A stretch of DNA of 64,000 nucleotides, taken from contig CAYRNY010000010.1 of assembly GCA_964425755.1 (NCBI GenBank), positions 62,001-126,000 of the forward strand, in the 5' to 3' direction. The DNA is from CAYRNY01 sp964425755 (GTDB lineage Bacteria; Chloroflexota; Anaerolineae; Aggregatilineales; Aggregatilineaceae). This document shows positions 1 through 8,647 of the stretch, piece by piece. Every line of letters begins with the position of its first letter. Positions within the stretch are counted from its first letter, which is position 1. The notes beneath the pieces are model-generated. The model was not told the origin of the DNA. It did no database searches and saw only the letters and a list, made by a program, of their open reading frames with translations. A program made the translations under genes and the position numbers.

Positions 1-254
1 AGGTCGATGCGATGGATGTGGAACGGCGCGCCGGTCTGCGCTTTGAGGTCGCGGCTGGCGAGGATGTGGTCAAAGTGCCCGTGTGTCGCCAGGATGTGGC
101 GGATCGTCCAGTCGCGCTCGCGCGCGGTCTGGGCCAACAGCTCAGCTTGATCGGCGGGGTCGATCACGATCGCGTCGCCGGTGTCGGTATCCCCGACGAT
201 GTAGCAGTTGGTCTGCAGCGGTCCAAGGGTCAGCTTCAGGGTCTGGATCGGCAT
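1..254 (-). CDS. MBL-fold metallo-hydrolase, N-terminal part (gene runs off the window)
   Basis: The reverse strand reads from an ATG at 254 to the window edge (84 codons). It begins MPIQTLKLTLGPLQTNCYIV and carries the metal-binding signature THGHFDH near residues 58-64. This matches the glyoxalase II-like branch of the metallo-beta-lactamase superfamily, whose HxHxDH motif binds two metal ions; such proteins often hydrolyse glutathione or other thioesters, but the substrate cannot be told here. The C-terminal half lies outside the window. It follows the B12-protein gene on the same strand after a gap of about 200 bases, so co-transcription is possible but not shown. Confidence 0.85.
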   Translation of the reverse strand, partial: MPIQTLKLTLGPLQTNCYIVGDTDTGDAIVIDPADQAELLAQTARERDWTIRHILATHGHFDHILASRDLKAQTGAPFHIHRID

Positions 255-451
255 ACCGGGTGTGTGCTCCTGTGGTTGGGCTGGTTCATGCCACAAGTGT
301 AATCCCCGCGCGCGTGCCTGCCAAGCGGCGGGGGGATGTGGGAACGAGTGCCCTCTGGTGCACTTCCGGCTGCTGTAGCGGGCGGGGCCGCACCGGGCGA
401 AGGGGATCGTCGCGGGGCAATTTGCGAATTGCCCCGGTAATCGTGCGGCGG

Positions 452-2122
452 TTATGCTTGCGCCGCTGCCAACACCGCCGCGATGCGGTCCGCTTCGCTG
501 AGCGGGTGCCCGTCCGCGTCCACCGCGAGCATTTTCCCGTCGATGCTGCGCGTCCTGACGCGGCCCGGCGCGTAGGCGTTGTTGACCAGTTGCGGCGCGT
601 CCAGCAGCCCGATTCGTACCGCGTGCGCCAGCACGTCCGCGTTGCTGAGCGGGTCGGTGTCTTCCGGCGCGACACTTTCCCCCAGCGCGCGGATCGCGTC
701 GATCAGCACGTGCGTTTCGTCGATCAGCTCGGCTTTGCGCGCCTGGACTGCCGGGTCGGCGGTCATGTCGGGGTTGCCGCGCAGCGCGGTTTCGACCACT
801 TCCTGCGTGATCGTCGCCGCTTCGATGATCTCCTCGGCGGTGGCGGCGTGGTGCGCTTCCGTGTGCCCGACGACGTGGATGATGTGCGGGCGGGCGCTCA
901 TCATCAGCATCGTGCTTTGCGCGAGGTGCGCCCGCGCGCGGCGCTCGTCCACCGGGTGGCTCAGCAGCCCGGTGCGGAACTGCCGCCGCACGCGGAAATC
1001 GTCACCGGCAAACGATTCCACCAGTTCGATCGCTGCCAGCGCCCGCGCGAGGTCCATCGCGTTGGAGAGCATCGGCGGGCTTTGGAACATGTACTGCATG
1101 ATGTAGTCGCGCACGCCGTGCTGTTTGGCGTTGTGCGCGTAGAGGTAGAACGACGCGCACACGACCGTATCCGGCGCGTCGCGCATCGCCCAGTGGTGCG
1201 ATTCGTTGCCCTCGACGGGGATATCGCGCTCGCCGTGCCAGCGCATCAACGCCTGGTGCTCGCGCAGCGACTGCGCCAGCGGCGAGGGGCCGCGCCCGTC
1301 CATCGCGTTGAACCAGAACAGCGACGTGGCGCACCACGCGTTGTTGATCGTGCGCACCAGCATATCGGCGTAGCGCAGGTGGTCGGCGGTGCCGCTGTAC
1401 GAGCGCAGCAGCGGGAAGTTGCCGGTCCGGCTGGCGGCGTAGAGCCGTTCGAGGTCGGCCTCGCTGCGGAACGGCACGCCGCCCGCGCCCTTGCTCTTGG
1501 GGTCCTGCTGTTCGGGCCGGAAGAAGTTCTCTTGCGCGTCCTGGTCCGCGCCCAGCGAGATCACGTCCAGTACGCCGGACTCGGCGATCGTCGTGATCCC
1601 TTCGACGGTCGGGTCGATGGTCTGCGCCGGGATGCCGAAATGGTGGCGCAGCAGCGGGTAGGGCGCTTTCCAGCGGATGCGCTCGATCGTGCGCTGCGGG
1701 AAGTCGTCCTCGGTCGGGTATTCGTGGGCGTCGCCCCGGATCACGCGCGCGACATCGTGCGGCGATTCTTCGCCGGCGAAGACTGCGTCGAAGTAGTCGA
1801 ACTCGCGCGCGACGTCCGCGACCGGGGGCGTGCCCCCGGCGAAGATGCGCGCGCGGCCTAGCACGCCCGCCGCGTCGAGCATCCCGCGCAACTCGGCAAA
1901 CAGCGTGCGCGCGTTCTCCGGCGTCAGGCGATAGCTCACGCCGATCACATCGGGCCGGAACTGCACCACCGCGTCGACAAAGCTCTCAAGGTCGGTGGCA
2001 GGGCCGGTGAAAAACGTCTCGTAACCTTCATCTTCCGCGATGCGCAAAAAGCGCGTCACCCCGGCGACGTGCACGCAATCGCCCAACGCGCCCGCCAGGA
2101 TTCTGCCCTTTGTGTGTGCCAT
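452..2122 (-). CDS. Cobalamin (B12)-binding protein, putative mutase-like enzyme
   Basis: This 556-residue protein opens with a B12-binding Rossmann domain (about residues 5-135). The usual DxHxxG cobalamin lower-ligand motif appears as D15-C-V-H18-V-A-G21, one residue longer than normal; the second motif reads S63-Y-R-L66, also one longer than SxL, and the GG of the fold is at 96-97. The remaining 400 residues look like a barrel domain with many His, Asp and Glu, including VEGNESHHWAMRDAP and a late GHTEAHHAATAEEI segment, reminiscent of large subunits of glutamate-mutase-type isomerases. That resemblance is from memory and the reaction is unknown. The ATG at 2122 lies 37 bases after the opine dehydrogenase-family gene, so the two probably form an operon and may act on the same amino-acid-derived substrate. 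Confidence 0.75.
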   Translation of the reverse strand: MAHTKGRILAGALGDCVHVAGVTRFLRIAEDEGYETFFTGPATDLESFVDAVVQFRPDVIGVSYRLTPENARTLFAELRGMLDAAGVLGRARIFAGGTPPVADVAREFDYFDAVFAGEESPHDVARVIRGDAHEYPTEDDFPQRTIERIRWKAPYPLLRHHFGIPAQTIDPTVEGITTIAESGVLDVISLGADQDAQENFFRPEQQDPKSKGAGGVPFRSEADLERLYAASRTGNFPLLRSYSGTADHLRYADMLVRTINNAWCATSLFWFNAMDGRGPSPLAQSLREHQALMRWHGERDIPVEGNESHHWAMRDAPDTVVCASFYLYAHNAKQHGVRDYIMQYMFQSPPMLSNAMDLARALAAIELVESFAGDDFRVRRQFRTGLLSHPVDERRARAHLAQSTMLMMSARPHIIHVVGHTEAHHAATAEEIIEAATITQEVVETALRGNPDMTADPAVQARKAELIDETHVLIDAIRALGESVAPEDTDPLSNADVLAHAVRIGLLDAPQLVNNAYAPGRVRTRSIDGKMLAVDADGHPLSEADRIAAVLAAAQA

Positions 2123-2159
2123 GTTGTGCTCCTTTGTAGGCTCACGCTAACGGTGCGTA

Positions 2160-3329
2160 TCACTCGTGATGTTCGGTTTTCTCCGGTGTGGCGCGACCCT
2201 GGGCCGCGGCGGTTTCGGGCGGCGCCGTGATCGAGCCGGTGTCGACCAGCCGCGTGATCTCGCGCAGCGACAGCCCGACCAGCCCCATCCGCTCCAGCGT
2301 GCGGCCCCGGTGCCGGTAGTCGGTCCCGTCGATGCTGCACGCGAGCTGGATCATGGCTTCCATGCCCCACACGTCCACGCCGAAGCGTTTGCCCAGCTCC
2401 GCCATCGGCACCAGGCTGTAGGGCACATCCTCGAAGATGTAGCGGTGGCGCAGCGTGCGCGGGGCCATGATGCCCTTGTAGCCGGGGTTGTCGTGGATCG
2501 CTTCGTACAGGTTTTTGCCGTGCGCGGAATACGCCCGCGCCAGCCACTCGCGTGCCGTTTGCGCCCGTACGCCCATCGCCGCCGCGACCGTGACGCGCTC
2601 GCGGTCCACCCGCTCGAGCATGATCCCGGTCGATGGTGTCACCCCGTCGATGTAAAACTCGAAGTCGCCGCCGGTCGCCTCGATCCACCCTGCATTAAGC
2701 AGCGTCAGGGTGGGGTGGAACACCGCGCCCATGTTGTTCAGGCTGGTATGCAGCACGTTCGGCGCGGGGATGTATTGCGGGTAGACCTCTTGCAGCAGGT
2801 CGAGCACTTCCGACGTGCGCGTGGCGGGCAGCGCCGCCAGCGGGACGGTGTTCTTGCGCTTGAAGACATACGCTTGCGCCGGGCCGATGCTGCGGCTGGC
2901 GAACAGGAAGGTTTCCGCTTCGGCGATGATGATATCCGCTGTGCAGCCTTCCTGTTCCAGCGCGTGACGGAACTCGAACGCGCCCCCGGTGCGCCCCGGG
3001 TGCAGCACCACGATCTGCCCGTCGCGCAGATGCGGGGCCGCCTGGAGCGCGACGTCACGGTGCGCGGAGGCGGGCACGACGACCATGATCAGGGTTGCGC
3101 CCTTAAGCGCGAGCTGCATGTCACTGGTGGCGACGGCAAGCTTCCCGAAGTGTTGCTGCCCGTCTTCCAGCGTGACCTCGATCCCGCCCCGGCGATCAAT
3201 CGCGTCGATATTGTCATACGTGCGATTGAACAGCCGCACTGTGTAGCCGTGTACGGCGAGATCGGCGGCCATTGCCTTCCCGCCGTGCCCTGCGCCAATG
3301 ACGGCGATCTGGAGATCGTTGACTGGCAT
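2160..3329 (-). CDS. NAD(P)-dependent opine (octopine/nopaline) dehydrogenase family protein
   Basis: This 389-residue protein starts with a dinucleotide-binding fold, IAVIGAGHGGKAMAADLA (GxGxxG at 12-17), typical of octopine/nopaline dehydrogenases, and continues with an all-helical C-terminal domain carrying the conserved LNNMGAVFHPTLTLLNAG region (about residues 190-208), where the catalytic His of the family normally lies. Family members reductively join an amino acid to a 2-oxo acid, or act on related substrates. The length is normal for the family. It is the first gene of a two-gene minus-strand unit with the B12-binding protein downstream. Substrate is not predictable; the pairing with a B12 enzyme suggests amino acid conversion rather than classical opine synthesis. 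Confidence 0.8.
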   Translation of the reverse strand: MPVNDLQIAVIGAGHGGKAMAADLAVHGYTVRLFNRTYDNIDAIDRRGGIEVTLEDGQQHFGKLAVATSDMQLALKGATLIMVVVPASAHRDVALQAAPHLRDGQIVVLHPGRTGGAFEFRHALEQEGCTADIIIAEAETFLFASRSIGPAQAYVFKRKNTVPLAALPATRTSEVLDLLQEVYPQYIPAPNVLHTSLNNMGAVFHPTLTLLNAGWIEATGGDFEFYIDGVTPSTGIMLERVDRERVTVAAAMGVRAQTAREWLARAYSAHGKNLYEAIHDNPGYKGIMAPRTLRHRYIFEDVPYSLVPMAELGKRFGVDVWGMEAMIQLACSIDGTDYRHRGRTLERMGLVGLSLREITRLVDTGSITAPPETAAAQGRATPEKTEHHE

Positions 3330-3745
3330 AACCGTTACCCCTTTGCTCTGCTTGACACAAGCCCGAGCCGGTCGTTGTTCCCTGAGCGGCGATCAGGGCA
3401 GGAATACCGTGGCGTGTCAGGCGCAATCGCCTGCCGACCGGCCCTTCTTTCGTATCCCGTATAGAATTAGGATCGGGACCTGGAAATAACGCTATGATAT
3501 ACCCGATTATACCCGACAATGGCGCGTTCGTGTACCGTGAGCGCAAACAACGATCGCTGTCCTGGCGCGAGGTGAGGAGTACGTATAACCGGTCACATGA
3601 AGCGGCGTGAAAAATGTCCCAGTATTCCGGGGCAGGGACCGGGGGATGTTCCAGCGCCCGGCGAACAACAAAAACCGGGGCCAGGCATGGCACCTGGCCC
3701 CGGGCGGATACATGCTAAACGCGGGGGTGTGGGCGTTAGTCGCGC
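3330..3745. other. Intergenic region between the opine dehydrogenase and Fe-S carrier genes
   Basis: No convincing gene is seen in these 416 bases. The right part holds the terminator of the Fe-S carrier gene (3670-3703). A perfect -10 hexamer on the minus strand (TATAAT, seen on plus as ATTATA at 3506-3511) could serve the opine dehydrogenase gene about 175 bases downstream, but no good -35 hexamer lies at the right distance, so the promoter is only a guess. Confidence 0.4.
3670..3703 (-). terminator. Intrinsic terminator of the Fe-S carrier gene
   Basis: A perfect 11-bp stem (3675-3685 pairs with 3693-3703, CCGGGGCCAGG) with a 7-base loop is followed on the minus strand by five T residues (3674-3670). 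It lies about 40 bases after the stop codon at 3746. Confidence 0.85.
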
Positions 3746-4174
3746 CTAGTGGCAGCCGCAGCTTCCGCCGTGCGCGGACGGATCGTCGCCGCCCTCAGTG
3801 CGGAACGAGTGCCCGCAGCCGCAGGTCGAGACCGCGTTCGGGTTGTTGATCGAAAAGCCGCCGCCCATCAGGCTGTCGACGAAGTCGATCTCGGAGCCGC
3901 GCATGTACGCGAGGCTGGTCGGGTCGATCACCAGCTTGATGCCGTCGCTTTCGATCGTGTGATCCTGCGGGAAGTTACGGTCTTCAAAGGCCATGCCGTA
4001 CTGGAAACCGGAACAGCCGCCACCCTGCACGAACACGCGCAGCGCGTACCCTTCCAGGTCGCGTTCGGCCATCAGCTCGCGCACTTTCGCGGCGGCGGTC
4101 GGGGTGATCGTCAGGATCGGGCTATCAGTCCCTGTCGGGGACTGCTGGGTTTCGGTGTGTGGTATGTTGGTCAT
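3746..4174 (-). CDS. erpA: A-type iron-sulfur carrier/insertion protein (HesB/IscA/ErpA family)
   Basis: This 142-residue protein has the A-type carrier fold: ALRVFVQGGGCSGFQYGM with Cys54, and the C-terminal CGCG pair Cys118 and Cys120. These three cysteines bind or deliver a 2Fe-2S or 4Fe-4S cluster to target apoproteins. The first 20 residues are an extra polar leader, and the tail ends with an unusual second cysteine pair (Cys139, Cys141) close to a terminal His. An SD-like GGAG lies 10 bases before the ATG. The gene is monocistronic, with its own terminator, and is divergent from a histidine kinase gene. The exact subfamily (ErpA, IscA or SufA) cannot be fixed by eye; the symbol is the best guess. 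Confidence 0.88.
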   Translation of the reverse strand: MTNIPHTETQQSPTGTDSPILTITPTAAAKVRELMAERDLEGYALRVFVQGGGCSGFQYGMAFEDRNFPQDHTIESDGIKLVIDPTSLAYMRGSEIDFVDSLMGGGFSINNPNAVSTCGCGHSFRTEGGDDPSAHGGSCGCH

Positions 4175-4250
4175 GATGCAAGCACTCCTGGAAGCGTGAT
4201 ATCACAATAACCTTCACTTTCCTCAAGTGTAGCAAGAACGGAGTGATAAT

Positions 4251-4281
4251 TCAAATAAATTTGATTCAAATTGATTATAAT
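4251..4281. promoter_or_regulatory. AT-rich divergent promoter/operator region (erpA and histidine kinase)
   Basis: The gap between the divergent genes contains a sharp AT-rich block in GC-rich DNA. It holds a perfect 14-base palindrome, TCAAATAAATTTGA (4251-4264), and overlapping -10 hexamers on both strands: TATAAT on plus (4276-4281) and the same hexamer on minus (ATTATA, 4274-4279). No clean -35 boxes are seen. This could be a shared control site; the regulator is unknown. Confidence 0.4.
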
Positions 4282-4392
4282 AAACTCGCAAATCCGTTGT
4301 GCGCAGGCACGCACGGACTGGTACAACGTCACATTTGCGGCATAATAAGGCAATGCTGCTGCAATGGTTATGAACGTGGCAGAAGGGTGAAC

Positions 4393-5409
4393 ATGACCCC
4401 GGAAAACGACCGCGATTTTCAGCTTGATTTCCTCTTCCAGACTGCGGCTGAGGGGATTATGCTGATCGGCGCGGACGGCGTCCTGGTGCGGCTCAACCCG
4501 GCAGCAGCGGCGATGTTCGCGCTCGGCCCGGACGCGGTCGGGCGGCAGGCGGCGGACGTGCTCGCCGCGTACCCGGACCTCGCCCGGCTGTGCAGCGCGA
4601 CCGGCGAGCAGCAGGCGGATGTCGCGCTGCCGCACAAGCGAATCGCGCTGGCGGCGAGCGCCGACCGGCCCGGCGGCGGGCGTATCGTGCTGCTGCACGA
4701 CGTCACCGAGCGTACGAACATCGATTCGCGCCGCCAGGCGCTGTTGCGCCAGGTCGCGCATGATTTCCGCAACCCGCTCAACGCGTTGAGCGGGTACGCC
4801 GATCTCGTGGCGCGGTTCGGGGAGCTCAACGCGCAGCAGCGACATTTTCTAGGGCGCGTCGCCCAGACCGCCGACAAGCTCTATGATCTCGCCGAGACGC
4901 TGGTCGACCTGGCGTGGGTTGAGGCGGGGATGGCGCTGGAACACCGGCCTGTCGAGCTGGCGCACCTGATCCGCGCGGTGGCGCGCGGCCTCGCGCCGGA
5001 AGCGGCCCTGCGCGAGGTGACGATCGTGACCAGCGTTCAGGACCCCGTGCCAAGCGTGATCGGCGACCCGGGCCGCTTGAAACAGGCGATCCGTTTTGTG
5101 CTCGAAAACGGCGTACGCTATTCACATCCGGGTGGCAACGTCGCGGTCCACGCGTGGCAGAACGGCGCGCGGGTGTATTGTTCGGTGGGCGACCAGGGCA
5201 TCGGCATCCGCGCGGACGATATGGATCGCATCTGGGACCGGATGTGGCGTGCAGACGATGAGCGCGTGCATGCGGTCCCCGGTGGCGGGATCGGGCTGAC
5301 CTTTGCGCGGGCGATCGTTGAGCGGCACGGCGGGCGCATCTGGGCCGAAAGCGAATTGGATGCCGGCACGACGGTGACGTTTATGCTGCCGCTGGCGGAA
5401 GGATGGTAA
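4393..5409 (+). CDS. Sensor histidine kinase (PAS-like plus HisKA/HATPase)
   Basis: The chosen ATG at 4393 follows AGAAGGG at good spacing and gives 338 residues. Residues 10-105 look like a PAS sensor fold (ADGVLVRLNPAAAAMFALG). The dimerisation box contains the phospho-acceptor His123 in VAHDFRNPLNALSGY, and the ATPase domain shows an N box (FVLENGVRYSHPGG), a D-box (GDQGIGI) and a glycine box (GGGIGLTFARAIVERHGG). No transmembrane segment is visible, so it is likely a cytoplasmic sensor autophosphorylating on His and passing phosphate to an unidentified response regulator; none is encoded nearby. An acetyltransferase gene starts 4 bases after its stop codon, so the two are surely co-transcribed. 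Confidence 0.85.
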   Translation: MTPENDRDFQLDFLFQTAAEGIMLIGADGVLVRLNPAAAAMFALGPDAVGRQAADVLAAYPDLARLCSATGEQQADVALPHKRIALAASADRPGGGRIVLLHDVTERTNIDSRRQALLRQVAHDFRNPLNALSGYADLVARFGELNAQQRHFLGRVAQTADKLYDLAETLVDLAWVEAGMALEHRPVELAHLIRAVARGLAPEAALREVTIVTSVQDPVPSVIGDPGRLKQAIRFVLENGVRYSHPGGNVAVHAWQNGARVYCSVGDQGIGIRADDMDRIWDRMWRADDERVHAVPGGGIGLTFARAIVERHGGRIWAESELDAGTTVTFMLPLAEGW

Positions 5410-5413
5410 GCGC

Positions 5414-6232
5414 ATGGTACAGATCGCATCCGGCGCGCTGCTCGAAACGGCGCTTAACTGCGTGGATGATTTCTACGCGCGGCTGTTCCGCGACTGGCCG
5501 GAAGCCGTCGTGCGCCGGGTGGGGGACTGCACGCTGAGCTATTCGGGCAACCCCCGGCTGAACGGCGCGAACCACCTGTTTCCCCACACGCCGGACGCAC
5601 TGACCGGCGCGGTCCTGGCAGAGGCCGAGGCGTTTTTCGCCGGTTATGACGCGGTCTGGACCGTGATCTTCGCCGACCGTTATATGCCGCACGGCGAAGC
5701 GCTGTTTTCGGAGCGCCGTTACAGCCCGCGCTGGCATTCGCCGCTGATGGTGCTGGACGACCTGAGCCTTGCGCCCGGCGAACCGCCGCCGTTTCAGCCC
5801 TGCGTGGTGCGCGCCAGCACACCGGAGCACCTGGACGATATCATCCGCGTGCTGCGGGACGCCTTCGGGACCAGCAGCACGATCAGCCGCCGCGTGGTGC
5901 GCGACGAGCATCTCACCGACCCGGCGGCGGGGGTCTGGCATTATCTCGCGTATAACGGGCGCACGGCGACGGCCTGCGCGATGGTGGCGCTGCATGCCAG
6001 CGCTATGGCGACGGTGTGGAACGTTGGCACGCGGCCATTCTACCGGCGGCGCGGGGTTGCGACCGCCATCATGCACGCGATCCTGGCCGATCTGCACGCG
6101 GCGGGGCTGGAAGCGTGCGCGCTGCTGTCATCTGATGAGGGAGTGGCACTTTACGAGCGGTTGGGCTACCGCACGCTCGCGCAGGTGTACTACATGGGGC
6201 CGCCCCCGGCGTTCGGTGCGTGGCTGGACTGA
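5414..6232 (+). CDS. GNAT-family N-acetyltransferase
   Basis: This 272-residue protein has a C-terminal GNAT domain (about residues 130-260): the acetyl-CoA loop is RRRGVATAIMHAILADL, followed by LLSSDEGVALYERLGYR, the usual final helix and strand. The first 120 residues form a separate domain that does not show a second acetyl-CoA motif by eye. Its start lies 4 bases after the histidine kinase stop, so it is translationally linked to a signalling protein. The substrate (protein, amine or small molecule) is not predictable. Confidence 0.8.
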   Translation: MVQIASGALLETALNCVDDFYARLFRDWPEAVVRRVGDCTLSYSGNPRLNGANHLFPHTPDALTGAVLAEAEAFFAGYDAVWTVIFADRYMPHGEALFSERRYSPRWHSPLMVLDDLSLAPGEPPPFQPCVVRASTPEHLDDIIRVLRDAFGTSSTISRRVVRDEHLTDPAAGVWHYLAYNGRTATACAMVALHASAMATVWNVGTRPFYRRRGVATAIMHAILADLHAAGLEACALLSSDEGVALYERLGYRTLAQVYYMGPPPAFGAWLD

Positions 6233-6262
6233 TCCGCGCCGGGGGCCGTGTATCTGGCGCGC

Positions 6263-7309
6263 TCAGTAAGCCAGCGCCGCGTAAGTGGTCAGCAGCGCGA
6301 GCGCCCGCATCGTGTAGATCGCCAGGTCATCATCCGGGTCGAACGTGCTGAACTGCCGCGGCGTGAGCGCGGGCAGCCGCCCGGATTCGGCGGCGATCAA
6401 CGCTTTGGCTTCGGGGTCACTGGCCAGTTCCGCGATGAATTCCCGCGCGCGTTCCGGGTGCGTGGCGTCTGCGGTGGGGTAGGCCCCGTAAATGTTCAGC
6501 GATATCACCGGCGCGTACTGCGCGTTATAGAATGACGTCAGGCTTTCCATCACCGCGTCCGCATGGTCCGGCAGCAGCGTCGCGGACAGCACGAACACGG
6601 GTGGGTGGTTCGCTTCGTCCACCGTCGGGATCCTCTCCTCGCGGGCGACCGTAAAGCGGATCGCGTACATGCCGCGCAGGTCGATCACGTCGTCCACGGT
6701 CACCGGCTCGTCGATGCCGTTTGCTGCTAGCCATTCGGTATCGACCAGGAACAGGTCGAAATCCCACGCCAGCGGCTGCATGATCAGCGTGCTCTCGGAG
6801 CAGAACGGCAGCCAGGGCGACGCGGCGCAGAGCTGGGATGTCGCCAGGCTGATCGCCCGTGCCTGGGGTTCGACCAGCGGCAGCGTGGGGGTGACGTCTT
6901 CCCACAGGCACGCGTTGAGCGGGGTCTCGCCGCACTGGTCGGCCACCAGGTCGGGGTACGCTTCCAGCAGGCTTTCGAGGAAGAAGTCCCCTGTCTGGCC
7001 GGCGGGTTCGACCATGCCGGAATCCCACAACGGATCGATCGTGCCGGTGCCGGCGAAGATGACGTCCGGCATGACGCCAGCTTGTGAGGCGCGCAGCGCC
7101 AGGTCGAACAGCAAGGCGGCTTCGATGGTTTCCAGTTCCAGGTCCAGCCCGTTGGCTTCGGCGAACGCTGCTGCCAACTCCTCGATCGTGCTGGCGTCCT
7201 CACCAGTGACTACCTGCCAGACGCGAAAGGTGTCATCCTGCGCGGCGGTGGCCGCGGGCAGGGCCAGCAGGCTGAGCAGGGTCACGACCAGGGTCAATTG
7301 CTTCCACAC
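6263..7309 (-). CDS. Extracellular solute-binding protein (orphan)
   Basis: The protein (348 residues, GTG start preceded by GAGGAG) begins with a signal peptide, residues 1-22, ending ALPAATAAQ, and the mature part resembles type 1 periplasmic binding proteins: an opening RVWQVVTGEDASTIEELAAAFAEANG, then ASQAGVMPDVIFAGTGTIDPLWDSG, which is the typical sugar-binding-protein pattern. A C-terminal EFIAELASDPEAKALIAAESGRLPA region fits the same fold. No lipobox Cys is seen at the cleavage site. No permease or ATPase gene is adjacent, so it either serves a transporter encoded elsewhere or has a sensory role. It contains several Cys, unusual for this family. Confidence 0.75.
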   Translation of the reverse strand: MWKQLTLVVTLLSLLALPAATAAQDDTFRVWQVVTGEDASTIEELAAAFAEANGLDLELETIEAALLFDLALRASQAGVMPDVIFAGTGTIDPLWDSGMVEPAGQTGDFFLESLLEAYPDLVADQCGETPLNACLWEDVTPTLPLVEPQARAISLATSQLCAASPWLPFCSESTLIMQPLAWDFDLFLVDTEWLAANGIDEPVTVDDVIDLRGMYAIRFTVAREERIPTVDEANHPPVFVLSATLLPDHADAVMESLTSFYNAQYAPVISLNIYGAYPTADATHPERAREFIAELASDPEAKALIAAESGRLPALTPRQFSTFDPDDDLAIYTMRALALLTTYAALAY

Positions 7310-7415
7310 GATAGTATTCTCCTCAGTGAACGTTAAAGCGAACGGTTGGCAGTGTGCCTGTTCCCTGACACTTTATGTCGGGGCTGCCGCGCATTTCGTA
7401 ATATCGTTGTCTTCG

Positions 7416-7421
7416 ATTATA
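7416..7421 (-). promoter_or_regulatory. Candidate -10 element for the solute-binding protein gene
   Basis: A perfect TATAAT on the minus strand (ATTATA on plus) lies about 107 bases upstream of the GTG at 7309. The -35 region is poor, so this is a candidate only. Confidence 0.35.
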
Positions 7422-7607
7422 CTCAACCGTACCAGGGGAGGAAGAGGCCGGTGGCGCATGTGCGACGCGCACGGCGCACATTATCCGCGCCCGTTGTGCC
7501 AGCCGGAGACCGTCATTGCCATGCCCCTGCGACGGTCGGCGATTACAGCCAGATCATAACATGTGTTGCGGACACTTGCCCGGTTCTCACAGCGAAGGAG
7601 TGGACTC

Positions 7608-8639
7608 GTGCGTATTGTGATCATCGGTGGTACGCGCTTCATCGGCCCGCACGTGGTCCGGCAGTTGGACGCCGCCGGGCACAGAGTCTGGCTGTTCCAT
7701 CGTAACCCGCCCCAGGTCGAGCTGCCGGACACGGTCACACACATTTATGGCGACCGCGCGCAGCTTGAGGCGTTCCGGCCCCAGTTTGAAGCGGTCCGGC
7801 CCGACGTGGTGCTGGACATGATCGCGATCACCGAGGCGCATGCCCAGGGCGTGATGGACACCTTTCGCGGCCTGGCCCGGCGTGTGGTCTCGATCAGCAG
7901 CCAGGACGTGTATCGCGCGTACGGTCGCCTCAACGGGACCGAACCCGGCCCCCCGGACCCGGTCCCCCTGACCGAAGACAGCCCGCTGCGCGAGCGGCTG
8001 TATCCTTACCGGTCCGAAACGCCGCGCACACCGGATGACCCGCTGCGCGTCCTCGACGATTACGAGAAGATCCTGGTCGAGCGCGTGACGATGAACGATC
8101 CCGAGTTGCCGGGCACGGTGTTGCGCCTGCCGATGGTCTACGGGCCGGGCGATTACCAGCACCGGCTGTTTGTGTATCTCAAGCGCATGGATGACCGCCG
8201 TCCCGCGATCCTGCTCAACGAGCAGACCGCGCGCTGGCGCTGGACACGTGACTATGTTGAAAACGCTGCCGCTGCGATCGTGTGCGCTGTGGCCAATGAC
8301 CGTGCTGCCGGGCGCGTCTATAATGTGGGCGAGAAGATAGCACGCTCCACGGTCGAGTGGATTCAGGATATGGCGATCATCGCCGGCTGGTCGGGGCGGG
8401 TGGTTTCCGCGCCGGATTACCAGTTGCCGGAAGAGATGAAATCCCGCGCGGGGATGGACCAGGACCTCGTCGTGGATACCTCGCGCATCCGGGAAGAACT
8501 CAAGTTTTCGACGGTGGTCGATCGCCTGGAAGCGATGCGGCGCGCGGTGGCGTGGGAGCGCCGCAACCCCCCGGAACAATACGACGAGTCGCTGTTCGAT
8601 TACGCGATGGAAGACGTGATCTTCGCGCGGCTGCTGTAG
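7608..8639 (+). CDS. NAD-dependent epimerase/dehydratase (extended SDR family)
   Basis: The GTG at 7608 follows AAGGAG (7595-7600) and gives a 343-residue protein beginning VRIVIIGGTRFIGPHVVRQL, the GxxGxxG NAD(P)-binding motif of extended SDRs. A later YEKILVERV carries the catalytic-type Tyr-X3-Lys, and LRLPMVYGPGDYQHR follows as in nucleotide-sugar epimerases. The protein resembles the isoflavone-reductase/epimerase type found singly in many bacteria. An upstream reading of 15 residues lacks an SD and is rejected. It ends 8 bases from the convergent murJ gene. The sugar or other substrate is unknown. Confidence 0.85.
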   Translation: MRIVIIGGTRFIGPHVVRQLDAAGHRVWLFHRNPPQVELPDTVTHIYGDRAQLEAFRPQFEAVRPDVVLDMIAITEAHAQGVMDTFRGLARRVVSISSQDVYRAYGRLNGTEPGPPDPVPLTEDSPLRERLYPYRSETPRTPDDPLRVLDDYEKILVERVTMNDPELPGTVLRLPMVYGPGDYQHRLFVYLKRMDDRRPAILLNEQTARWRWTRDYVENAAAAIVCAVANDRAAGRVYNVGEKIARSTVEWIQDMAIIAGWSGRVVSAPDYQLPEEMKSRAGMDQDLVVDTSRIREELKFSTVVDRLEAMRRAVAWERRNPPEQYDESLFDYAMEDVIFARLL

Positions 8640-8647
8640 GACCTGCC

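Noticed and set aside
83..1861. Long open frame on the plus strand opposite the B12-binding protein gene
   Set aside because: It is Arg/Val-rich with no family motif and lies antisense to a convincing gene; high-GC codon bias creates such frames. The same holds for 8357-10411, 14616-16454, 47095-48591, 56616-58676 and 58800-61004.
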